Assembly: GCA_020627535.1 (NCBI GenBank)
Contig: JAHDGU010000011.1
Location: 112,901-176,900, forward strand
Direction of reading: 5' to 3'
Length of the DNA stretch: 64,000 nt
Origin: Saprospiraceae bacterium
Lineage (GTDB): Bacteria; Bacteroidota; Bacteroidia; Chitinophagales; Saprospiraceae
The notes beneath the pieces were generated by a model. The model saw only the letters and a program-made list of their open reading frames with translations. It did not search any database and had not been told where the DNA came from. Below are positions 14,065-22,595 of this stretch, one piece after another. How positions within the stretch are numbered: the stretch's first letter is position 1; the number at the start of each line of letters is the position of its first letter. The position numbers were made by a program, and so were the translations under genes.

Positions 14065-17000
14065 TTGCGGTGTGCCTTCCAGCAAAATGGAGTGGCGATC
14101 ACATACTTTTATGTAAAGCTCCAAGCTGTGCGAAGCGTACTTGCCATAGTCTTCTATCTCTCTAGCATCTGTGTATGTCGTGTGCATTCACAGGCTGTAA
14201 GCCCCAAGGCTTTAGACTACCAAGTAGATCTGATATTGCCTGCTGCCATAGCTGCTCTAGGTACTACATCGCAACTCATAGAAGATAGCAGAGGCAATGT
14301 ATGGTTTGCTTCGCTGGCTGGATTCACCTGCTATGATGGTCACAAACTCCTCAGCTATAATCACGACCCAGATCTTGATGAGCTCACCATCTCTACGGCA
14401 GGGCCAGGATACAAATTTGTATATCAACAAAACACAGATACTGTGTGGCTCGTCGAAAGCAACAATGATATTGTCCAGGTAGACCTACTACAGCGCAAAG
14501 AAATCCAAAGGATACCACTAGAGTCGCCTCACCTATTCGTCACGCTGAAGGCATCCAATCATGGCAAATTCTACCAAGTCAGCAGGGTGGATAGTGCCTA
14601 CTATCTGCGATGTATATCTTGTGGTGAGCGAGAGCATCGATTCATCAGATATGGTGAACAGTATTATGATGCGGAGTTCATCGACGACGATCTCTGGCTC
14701 AATACACAAGACCGACTCTCACGCACAGATCTAGCCAGAGATACGAACTACTTCTATCCAAGCGAGGTGGTGCATTTGGGCATGTCTGATGACACGCTGT
14801 GGTCCAATTATACGAGAGACAACACGTTGAGATATTACAATCCACTGGAGGATCTCTTTGACAAAATAGATCTACCTCGCGAACTGAGACAAGAGCCATA
14901 CAAGATGGTATTGCATGGCAACGACATCTGGCTAATGGATAAGCAGAAACTGCTTATATGGAATAGACGCACAGGAGAGATACAAGACTATTCGAAACTG
15001 ATGGAGGAAAAGTTGAGATCCGAAAACCCATCCTTGCTCAAGCATCAAATAGCTCACCCGCTGTTCCTCAAAAATGGCAACGTCCTCATCAGCACACTCA
15101 GCGCAATTATACTCTTGTCACCGAGGGATAGAAAGGCGGATGACTTTCTAGTAACTGACCGATCTATTGATAGACTGGCCAGCTACCGAGAAATCACAGA
15201 AGATCCTCAAGGAAATATCTATGCGTCTTACTACAGTAACATCAGTGTAAAAACTAAGGAGCAAAACGACTTTCTCCAATTTCCGCATACTGCAGACCAG
15301 AATCACTACAATCATGCCTATAGCCTCCAATATTGGCAAGATCACCTGATCTGGAATAATCAGATCGTGAATATTGGCTCGGGACGGAAAGAGTATATTC
15401 TAGACGAGGATCTGATCCCACATGCAGAGACTTATCTCCATGAGGATACACTCTGGCTCATGTCATGGTATGACCTGAGACTCATCGGCTATCATTTGAA
15501 AAATCGAGAGACTCTGTATGAGATAGCTTTTGATATTTTCACTGATCACGCAGTGTCTGACATGAAATATGACACAAGCAAACGACAACTGTGGTTGGCG
15601 ATTGGCTTCTGGTTGTACATGGTGGATGAACAAAAGAAAGTAACTGAAGTCTTGAATTTAGGGCCAGAAACCGCATACCGAGACTACGAGAGGATAAACA
15701 CTTTACATCTTGAAGATAGTATTTTATACTTCGGAAGCTCGGCTGGTCTTGCTGCCTACCACATAGAAAGAAAGACGATCCAAAATCAAGCCATCAAGTT
15801 ATTGACAGCCAATGATAAGGTGATCAATCGTGAGGTATATTCAATCTTACCGATAGAGAATGATCAACTCCTGCTAGGGACATCACATGGGCTGTGCCTC
15901 TATGATATGTACAACAAAAGCTATCGATGTCTTGACGCAAATCATCCTTTATCGTTAATAGAATTTAATAGAAACTCTGCGTTCCAAGCCTCGGATAGTC
16001 AATTCTATTTTGGCAGTATCAATGGCCTCTATTCATTTCGCTTGGACGAAATGGATTTTGAAAATAATTCAGACATTTCCGACATACAGTTCAATCGCAT
16101 TAAAGTCTTCAACTCCAAAAAGACAATACCAAGTGTTACCACAAAAGAATTGGCTGATGTAAAAACAATAAAACTACAAAGCACAGATAATCGTATCAAC
16201 TTGGATTATTCCTCTCCTAGTATCGGTAAGGAAATCTATTATCAGCATCGCATATCCGAGATCAACAATTCATGGAGTGACTACAGTCAAGATGGCGAAA
16301 TAGAGCTACTGTCCCTTCCACCAGGAACGTACAACTTGGAGATACGTGCTTATCACACACCAGAAAGTGAAAATTTTGCTTCAACGACCATAGAGATTAT
16401 AAAGCCAAAGATCTGGTACAACCGTCGATGGGTGCAGCTGCTATTTATCCTTGCGCTCGGATCGCTCATCGCCTTGCTAGTCAGATGGAGATACACACTC
16501 TTGCTCAACAATCAAAAAAGAATCGAGAAACTCCGGCAAAAAATATCTAGTGATCTTCATGATGATGTAGGCACTATGCTCGCCGGCGTAGCCATGAGAT
16601 CGGAACTTCTTGCCTACAAAGACTTTGACGATTCCAAGTCTATGCTCCTAGATGTGGCATCAAAAAGTCAGGAAGCCATGGTCAAGATGAGAGACATCGT
16701 CTGGGCCCTAGACTCTCGCAAAGACAGCTATGCTGACCTCATACTGCGGATGAGATCATTTGCAGAAAAAATGCTCCAAGCCAAGGACATTGATCACAAA
16801 TTTCATGTGGACAGAATTGACCTTGATCAATTTATAGATCCTGAGAAGCGTAGAAATATTTACCTCATCTTCAAGGAGTGTATTACCAACATCTGTCGAC
16901 ATTCTAATGCTGATCTTGTACAAATTATATTCAAGGAAAATTCATCAGGTTTGTCTTTGATCGTCCATGACAATGGAAGCATGATCAGCAAGGTCGCTCC

Positions 17001-17112
17001 TAGCGGACTTGGAATCAGCAATATTCATCAACGTGCAAAGGAGATTGGTGGAACTGTGTATCTCGACAATACAGAAGGGTTTAAGGTCAGCGTAGAATTA
17101 AAAAATGACTAG
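14065..17112 (+). CDS. Sensor histidine kinase with Reg_prop beta-propeller and Y_Y_Y domain
   Basis: The 1015-residue protein has an N-terminal export signal (hydrophobic core about 20-38), a periplasmic beta-propeller of Reg_prop units (first: TTSQLIEDSRGNVWFASLAG), a Y_Y_Y domain (about 680-775), one membrane helix (about 790-810), and a cytoplasmic HisKA_3 dimerisation domain with phosphoacceptor H832 in ISSDLHDDVGT. A HATPase domain follows (FKECITNICRHSNAD, GLGISNIHQRAKEIGG). It phosphorylates the divergent response regulator. Such sensors in Bacteroidota often detect glycans or envelope signals. The start is a TTG at 14065; GTG codons at 14089 and 14128 are alternatives. Confidence 0.88.
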   Translation: MRCAFQQNGVAITYFYVKLQAVRSVLAIVFYLSSICVCRVHSQAVSPKALDYQVDLILPAAIAALGTTSQLIEDSRGNVWFASLAGFTCYDGHKLLSYNHDPDLDELTISTAGPGYKFVYQQNTDTVWLVESNNDIVQVDLLQRKEIQRIPLESPHLFVTLKASNHGKFYQVSRVDSAYYLRCISCGEREHRFIRYGEQYYDAEFIDDDLWLNTQDRLSRTDLARDTNYFYPSEVVHLGMSDDTLWSNYTRDNTLRYYNPLEDLFDKIDLPRELRQEPYKMVLHGNDIWLMDKQKLLIWNRRTGEIQDYSKLMEEKLRSENPSLLKHQIAHPLFLKNGNVLISTLSAIILLSPRDRKADDFLVTDRSIDRLASYREITEDPQGNIYASYYSNISVKTKEQNDFLQFPHTADQNHYNHAYSLQYWQDHLIWNNQIVNIGSGRKEYILDEDLIPHAETYLHEDTLWLMSWYDLRLIGYHLKNRETLYEIAFDIFTDHAVSDMKYDTSKRQLWLAIGFWLYMVDEQKKVTEVLNLGPETAYRDYERINTLHLEDSILYFGSSAGLAAYHIERKTIQNQAIKLLTANDKVINREVYSILPIENDQLLLGTSHGLCLYDMYNKSYRCLDANHPLSLIEFNRNSAFQASDSQFYFGSINGLYSFRLDEMDFENNSDISDIQFNRIKVFNSKKTIPSVTTKELADVKTIKLQSTDNRINLDYSSPSIGKEIYYQHRISEINNSWSDYSQDGEIELLSLPPGTYNLEIRAYHTPESENFASTTIEIIKPKIWYNRRWVQLLFILALGSLIALLVRWRYTLLLNNQKRIEKLRQKISSDLHDDVGTMLAGVAMRSELLAYKDFDDSKSMLLDVASKSQEAMVKMRDIVWALDSRKDSYADLILRMRSFAEKMLQAKDIDHKFHVDRIDLDQFIDPEKRRNIYLIFKECITNICRHSNADLVQIIFKENSSGLSLIVHDNGSMISKVAPSGLGISNIHQRAKEIGGTVYLDNTEGFKVSVELKND

Positions 17113-17163
17113 GTCAGGTAGTGTGAAACTATTACCTTACACGACAAATATGTTCACAGACAG

Positions 17164-17550
17164 ATGAACTACTACGAACTTGAAGATATCGTCAGAGCTG
17201 CAGCCTATGCAGGGAAGAAAAAAGAGGATATCCTACCATCACTGAGTCATAAGATTAGGCAGCTCACAGATGAAGAAGCTCATCGACTACGCATGTGTGT
17301 GGATGATTTTATCATTGACTACCAGCTGGCGAGTCAAGAGAAATCAAAGGTCATCGGCCAAGCTATCGCAGCATATATCATCGTACTTTTTGGTAGTTTG
17401 ATAGGCCTGATGAACCTCTACAGCACAGGTGCAATTGTCGCACTACTGCTTGCAATTGTCGCCTCTGCGATTTTGCTTGTCTACTATTGTCTTGATGTCA
17501 AGAAGCAGCCGATCCGAGACATTGCTCGACGAATACGAAATCGACGCTAG
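17164..17550 (+). CDS. Small inner-membrane protein of unknown function
   Basis: The 128-residue product has a charged N-terminal half (residues 1-60, predicted helical) and two adjacent hydrophobic segments (about 67-85 and 89-108), followed by a basic tail rich in Arg. It begins 51 bp after the sensor kinase gene on the same strand and could be co-transcribed. No known family is recognised. Confidence 0.55.
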   Translation: MNYYELEDIVRAAAYAGKKKEDILPSLSHKIRQLTDEEAHRLRMCVDDFIIDYQLASQEKSKVIGQAIAAYIIVLFGSLIGLMNLYSTGAIVALLLAIVASAILLVYYCLDVKKQPIRDIARRIRNRR

Positions 17551-17656
17551 GCGGTAACTCAAGGATTTCGCGTTCTTGGATGTAGTGAAGCCAATTTGTC
17601 TGTGTAAGAACAAAAACTAGCCAATAGCGTTTTACTGCTCGGTGACAAGAACGTAA

Positions 17657-18319
17657 ATGATGGAAATACAAGACCAAATCCAAGTAGAGATAGATGGTGA
17701 TAATCATGTCATGACGAGTATAGAGACTCCTATACGAGAAGATGCCTTCGATAAGACTGATGATGAAAAAATACAGATCATCGAAGACTGCTTCGCAGTA
17801 ATCATGGAGACTCTTGGCCTAGACTTGACGGACGACAGCCTCAAAGGGACACCCTATAGAGTGGCCAAAATGTACGTCAAGGAGATCTTTGCAGGACTGG
17901 ACCCGAAGAATAGACCAAAGATTTCAGTCTTCGAAAACAAGTATGGCTACGACAAAATGCTCATTGAGAAAGATATCACTTTGAGATCGTCATGCGAGCA
18001 TCATTTCCTCCCGATAGCCGGTGTTGCGCACGTTGGTTATATGTCTACTGGCAAAGTCATCGGTCTATCCAAAATCAATAGGATTGTTGACTATTTCGGT
18101 CGAAGACCACAAGTGCAAGAAAGACTCACAGTACAGATCTACAATGACCTACGAAAAGAGCTCGAAACTGAAGACGTGATTGTTGTAATTGATGCGGAGC
18201 ACATGTGTGTCTCAGCAAGAGGCATCAAGGACAATAGCAGCTCTACAGTTACCATGGAATATGGTGGAAGATTTGAGGATGCACACTATCGGGATGAGTT
18301 TTTGAGATTGATTGCCTGA
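17657..18319 (+). CDS. folE: GTP cyclohydrolase I
   Basis: The 220-residue product catalyses the first step of folate/pterin synthesis, GTP to 7,8-dihydroneopterin triphosphate. Zinc ligands are visible: C113-E-H115-H in SSCEHHFLPI and C184 in EHMCVSARGIK. Family blocks LKGTPYRVAKMYV, GLSKINRIVDYFGRRPQVQE and the C-terminal YRDEFLRLI are present. Length and order are normal. It stands alone; the next gene is convergent 28 bp away. Confidence 0.97.
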   Translation: MMEIQDQIQVEIDGDNHVMTSIETPIREDAFDKTDDEKIQIIEDCFAVIMETLGLDLTDDSLKGTPYRVAKMYVKEIFAGLDPKNRPKISVFENKYGYDKMLIEKDITLRSSCEHHFLPIAGVAHVGYMSTGKVIGLSKINRIVDYFGRRPQVQERLTVQIYNDLRKELETEDVIVVIDAEHMCVSARGIKDNSSSTVTMEYGGRFEDAHYRDEFLRLIA

Positions 18320-18347
18320 GACATAAGGGCCATTGAAAACAAGTAAA

Positions 18348-20024
18348 TCATTGCTCCAAGTACTTCTCAATCATAATACGATACTGTGATTCTGGATACA
18401 CTTCGAGGTACCTGCCAAAGGAGTTTTGTGCAGATTGATCATCTCCAAGTTCCATATAGATCTGCCCCAAGTTGAATAGCGCATCCGGATCATTTGGGCG
18501 AAAGCCTCGATACTCCTCAAGCCCTCCTATAGCAGCTTGATAAGCTCTCATCTTCTTATGACAAATACTCAGGTTGTATAAAGCATTCAGATCAGCAGTA
18601 TTTGATTGATACAAATTCTCAAATATTTCAAGTGCTTCCTCCAGTCTATTCTGACGCATAAATACTAGAGCCAAGTTCCCCTGATTGGCTCTGTAATCAA
18701 CATAGGAATAATACTGAGACTGATCAGCAAGAGCTAGGTATAGATGATCTAGTGACTTGTTGTAATCACCTTTCGCCAAATAGACATTGCCCAGGAAGCC
18801 TTGTGCCTCACGACACTCCGGATGCTGATCAATTAGTTTACTAAACATAGTCTCATCAGACTTGAAGTCCAAATTCCTTACGGATATTCTGATCACAAAA
18901 TACATCAAAATCGCTCCCACAATGACTGTCACTATAGACTTAGACCTCTTGAAACTGCATTTCTCGTAATAATAGAGTCCAGTGAATACTAGAGCTACGA
19001 TGGCACCGATCGACGGCACATAGAGAAATCGATCCGCTCGAAAATGAAGTATCGGAACAACCTGCATCACTGGCAGTAAAAAAAGATTGTACCACAAAAA
19101 GCCTGCAGCAATAATTCGATGCTTTTTTGATAGCAAAAACTGAGCGACCAAGATCAGAACGAAGGCCAACACGTATGCCGCAGAGGACAATATGGCCATC
19201 TGGTCCCAAACCATAACAGCATCATTCGTCGTCAACTCATAGTTTGAGAGCGTATGAGTAAAGTAATTCACATACACGGGGATGAAAGTCAATAGTCGGT
19301 CACCGAGACTCAAAAATTCTTGATGATATGGCGAATCCGACATACTCATCCTCCAAATCAAAAATAGTAGAGTCATCAAGCCAATACCCATCAAGTAATT
19401 GCGCATACTGCTATCTCTCTGAGGATCAACAAGCCAGTTTACAAAAATCCAAATAGGCAGCACAATGGCAAGCTCTTTGGACAGTAGAGCGAGTACATAA
19501 CAAAGAGATGCGAACGCATACATATATAGGCCATTTCTCCCAGATTGATGCGATTGTTGGACACATCTCAGGCTTACGAGTATAAAAAAGCAGGCAAGCA
19601 GGTCAGCCTTGCTGTGAATCAGAGATACAGAAGCGGTATGGCATGGCAACAGGACAAACAAACAAGCAATCAAAAAAGAAAGTGCTCGTTTTTTGGTGTA
19701 GCAAAGAGCCAGAAAGTACAGGAGCAATCCATTGGCAATATGCAGTAAAATGCTACTCAGATGAAAGCCGAAAGCATTTGGCCCCCAGATCCAATAGTCG
19801 AGACTATGCATGATATTGTACATAGGCCTGTGATATCCCTGATAGTTGCTATCGTCTACAAGAAAACTTTGGAACAACTCTGAGGGATGTGATATGATCA
19901 ATTTGCCCTGAAGGATTTCTGCGGAGTCGAGCCAGACAAAGTCATTGAACAAAGCTGTGCTGTAGGCCACTAAAGCAAGCATAGTCAAGACCAAGGGATA
20001 TAGTGCTCTGGACTTCAATGTCAT
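18348..20024 (-). CDS. TMTC/GT-C-like membrane protein with TPR repeats
   Basis: The 558-residue protein has about ten hydrophobic segments in residues 1-375, then three to four tetratricopeptide repeats (about 395-558; for example REAQGFLGNVYLAKGDYNKS and LYNLSICHKKMRAYQAAIGG). The N-terminal blocks DFVWLDSAEIL, YHRPMYNIMHSLDYW and HLSSILLHIANGLLLYF match the GT-C fold proteins of the TMTC type, where the early acidic residues act in polyprenyl-phosphate sugar transfer. A glycosyltransferase role in protein O-glycosylation is possible; no partner gene is nearby. Bacteroidota have many such proteins of unproven activity. Confidence 0.75.
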   Translation of the reverse strand: MTLKSRALYPLVLTMLALVAYSTALFNDFVWLDSAEILQGKLIISHPSELFQSFLVDDSNYQGYHRPMYNIMHSLDYWIWGPNAFGFHLSSILLHIANGLLLYFLALCYTKKRALSFLIACLFVLLPCHTASVSLIHSKADLLACFFILVSLRCVQQSHQSGRNGLYMYAFASLCYVLALLSKELAIVLPIWIFVNWLVDPQRDSSMRNYLMGIGLMTLLFLIWRMSMSDSPYHQEFLSLGDRLLTFIPVYVNYFTHTLSNYELTTNDAVMVWDQMAILSSAAYVLAFVLILVAQFLLSKKHRIIAAGFLWYNLFLLPVMQVVPILHFRADRFLYVPSIGAIVALVFTGLYYYEKCSFKRSKSIVTVIVGAILMYFVIRISVRNLDFKSDETMFSKLIDQHPECREAQGFLGNVYLAKGDYNKSLDHLYLALADQSQYYSYVDYRANQGNLALVFMRQNRLEEALEIFENLYQSNTADLNALYNLSICHKKMRAYQAAIGGLEEYRGFRPNDPDALFNLGQIYMELGDDQSAQNSFGRYLEVYPESQYRIMIEKYLEQ

Positions 20025-20161
20025 CTAAGCTAGTTTCATAAGGGCTACTAAACTATACAATTCACGATCAAACCCAAAGGTGACACATATATCAAGGTGA
20101 TGCCTAGGCACGCTCACAATCTGCATAGTTTTACATAGAAAGTACAAAAGACCGTGAAACT

Positions 20162-21166
20162 GTGAAGTTCTTAAAACTGACTGCATTGGTACTGAGTCTA
20201 GCAGCCATTGGAGTCGGCATCTTGATCATGTGGGCATCCTCGCCAGCTCATCCTGAAAGCGAGTACAGTGGTATTCTTACTATGAAAAATCAAGACACTA
20301 CAGCTTCAGATAGCCTCTTCAGTATTGTCAGCTACAACATCGGTTTTCTCAGCGGAATGACAAATAATCAAGCCCTCGAAGTCAAGCCAGAGTTGTACGA
20401 TACAAATCTGACAAAGTGCATTTCAGTCCTTCGATCAATAGATCCTGATATATTTTGTGTACAAGAGATTGACTACAACTCTGCCAGGTCACAGCATATC
20501 AATCAACAAGAAACAATTCAGAAAATAGGATTCCCTTACACTGCTCAAGCAGTAAACTGGGATGAAAACTACTTACCATTCCCTGGGAATCCGCTCAGTA
20601 TTGGCACCCACTATGGCAAGGTGTACTCAGGTCAATCCATATTTAGTAAACATCCGATCGAGGAAACTGATCGCAAAGTACTTTCCCGATCTCAAGATCT
20701 CTCTTGGCATCGAGATATCTTTTACCTTGACCGCCTTGCGCAGTTTGCCACAATCAATGTAGGGGATCAGCGCTTGACAGTTGCCAACATACATCTTGAC
20801 GCCTATGATAAAGTTGCTCGTGATAAGCAGATCGGGGAAATATTGAAGCTTGTCGACTCGAAGATCGATACTGAGCCATTGATTATCTTGGGAGACTTCA
20901 ACAGTGATGCAAGCTATCCGGATGCCAGCATCAATAGAATAAGTTCAGACAAAAGGCTCGAAATGGCACATACGGGTGGTCCCAAAGATTCTTTTACATA
21001 TCCCTCAGATTCACCTGCCGTTAGGATCGATTACATATTCTACAATCCAGACTTTATTGATATCCAGGATGCCAGAGTCTTGCATGAATTTGGTCAAGTG
21101 TCAGATCATCTTCCAGTCTTTGCTTCGTTTAGATTCAATAAATTGAAAAATACCACGTATAAATGA
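20162..21166 (+). CDS. Membrane-anchored endonuclease/exonuclease/phosphatase family protein
   Basis: The 334-residue product has an N-terminal hydrophobic anchor or signal (about 6-24) and an EEP fold: FSIVSYNIG, FCVQEIDYN with the metal-binding Glu, ANIHLDAY, GDFNSDASYPD, and SDHLPVFASF with the terminal Asp-His. Substrates in the family range from DNA to phosphodiesters and phosphoinositides; with an export signal it probably acts outside the cytoplasm. It starts at GTG 20162 and is followed 10 bp later by an alginate-lyase-like gene, so the two are probably one operon. Confidence 0.82.
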   Translation: MKFLKLTALVLSLAAIGVGILIMWASSPAHPESEYSGILTMKNQDTTASDSLFSIVSYNIGFLSGMTNNQALEVKPELYDTNLTKCISVLRSIDPDIFCVQEIDYNSARSQHINQQETIQKIGFPYTAQAVNWDENYLPFPGNPLSIGTHYGKVYSGQSIFSKHPIEETDRKVLSRSQDLSWHRDIFYLDRLAQFATINVGDQRLTVANIHLDAYDKVARDKQIGEILKLVDSKIDTEPLIILGDFNSDASYPDASINRISSDKRLEMAHTGGPKDSFTYPSDSPAVRIDYIFYNPDFIDIQDARVLHEFGQVSDHLPVFASFRFNKLKNTTYK

Positions 21167-21176
21167 AAAAAATCAT

Positions 21177-22403
21177 ATGAAAGCGGACTTGCGTTTTATG
21201 GTACAAGTTGCTCTCCTTGGATCTTCATTGTTGGTATTATCCTGTCAAGAGATAGACGATTCAGATGTTCTTCTATTGGATCCTCAGTATCTGGCCAAAC
21301 AGAAAATCTTAATCGGACATAATGACTCCACAGTGATGCCCGCTTTTGAAGAATTGATAGTTGCTGCAGATCGGGCTATGGAACTCCCAATGCTATCTGT
21401 AACAGATAAGATCAGATTGGCACCTAGCGGAGATAAGCATGACTATGCCAGCTATAGCCGCTATTGGTGGCCCGACTCGACCAAGGAGAATGGTCTACCG
21501 TATCTTCGAAGAGATGGTCTGACCAATCCAGATAGTCAGAATCCAGAAAGCTCTGATCGACCAAGATTAGGCGCTTTAGCCCAAGCAACTCAAACACTCG
21601 CTCTGGCCTATTGCTTTACTGAGGAAGTAAAGTATGCGCAGAAAGCAGCTGAACTCATTCGAGTCTGGTTTATCAATGAGGCTACAAAAATGAATCCCAA
21701 TGTCAATCATGCGCAATGTAGGCCTGGGCACAATCTCGGGAGCAAATCTGGGATTCTCGATGGACGACTTCTCACTTGCGCACTCGAAGCCTCACTTCTC
21801 ATCGCCCGATCATCTGCTCTGAGCAAGGATGAAATGAACCAACTTAGAGAATGGGCAACTCTCTACTATACTTGGCTGACCACAGACAGCATGGCACTAG
21901 AAGAAGCAGCGTCAAGAAATAACCATGGCAGCTACTATGATGTCCAAGCCTTATACTTCGCATTGTACATTGGTGATACGGAATCGGCCAAGTCTAGGGC
22001 CCAAAGTTTTGTCGAGAGAAGAATGAATCAACAAATACTTACGAATGGCAGCATGCCAGAAGAAGTGGCCAGAACACGCCCACTTTTTTATAGCGTATAC
22101 AATTTGACTGCCATGTGCCTTTTCGCAAGACTGGCAGAACATGTAGACGTAGATATCTGGACTGACGAGGGCAGTCCATCCAGACTCGTTCATTCTCTGA
22201 ATCTCCTGCTACCCTATTCTGACCCCAATTCATCTTGGCCTCAGACGGAAGCCATAAAATTTGATAAAATGGAGCTTTATCCGATCATATTGATGGCTCA
22301 AAGGAGATTTCCTGATCTCAACTATCACAGATATTCTGCAAATCTTCCCGAAGATACCAAGCTCACGCATCGGTCCAATTTGGCGATTCCTCTCATGCGT
22401 TGA
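21177..22403 (+). CDS. Alginate lyase family lipoprotein (PF05426-type)
   Basis: The 408-residue protein starts with a lipoprotein signal (LLVLSC, Cys at about 23). The mature part resembles alginate_lyase domain proteins: SRYWWPDSTKENGLPYLRRD, a predicted alpha/alpha barrel of paired helices, and NNHGSYYDVQALYFALYIGD, in which the Asn-Asn-His-Gly and Tyr residues are the probable active site. It would cleave oligo- or polymannuronate by beta-elimination at the outer membrane. A PL7 lyase gene follows on the same strand 193 bp later, which supports an alginate-degrading role. Confidence 0.82.
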   Translation: MKADLRFMVQVALLGSSLLVLSCQEIDDSDVLLLDPQYLAKQKILIGHNDSTVMPAFEELIVAADRAMELPMLSVTDKIRLAPSGDKHDYASYSRYWWPDSTKENGLPYLRRDGLTNPDSQNPESSDRPRLGALAQATQTLALAYCFTEEVKYAQKAAELIRVWFINEATKMNPNVNHAQCRPGHNLGSKSGILDGRLLTCALEASLLIARSSALSKDEMNQLREWATLYYTWLTTDSMALEEAASRNNHGSYYDVQALYFALYIGDTESAKSRAQSFVERRMNQQILTNGSMPEEVARTRPLFYSVYNLTAMCLFARLAEHVDVDIWTDEGSPSRLVHSLNLLLPYSDPNSSWPQTEAIKFDKMELYPIILMAQRRFPDLNYHRYSANLPEDTKLTHRSNLAIPLMR

Positions 22404-22495
22404 TGATCCAGCATGCCATTCGACAAGAGTGTAAAGCGCGTAAAAAAGCCAACAAAGCTGAACTAGCCATGAAGAAGTACAATTTGCCTATCTAA
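22403..22495 (+). CDS. Possible 30-codon ORF between the two lyase genes
   Basis: An ATG overlaps the preceding stop (TGATGA) and opens a 30-residue, Lys/Ala-rich frame ending in YNLPI. It is too short to recognise and may be chance or a remnant; the ATGA overlap is its only support. Confidence 0.2.
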   Translation: MIQHAIRQECKARKKANKAELAMKKYNLPI

Positions 22496-22595
22496 GATGA
22501 TCTTGCTAACTTGCATCCGGCAATAGATTAATAGATCTTGGTTCCCGTTGATTCCCAGCAATTTATCAGCCCTCGAGAGCCAAAACACCAAGGAA

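Noticed and set aside
22403..22495. 30-codon frame as a transposase remnant
   Set aside because: Too short to align with any family and no terminal repeats around it; left only as a low-confidence ORF.
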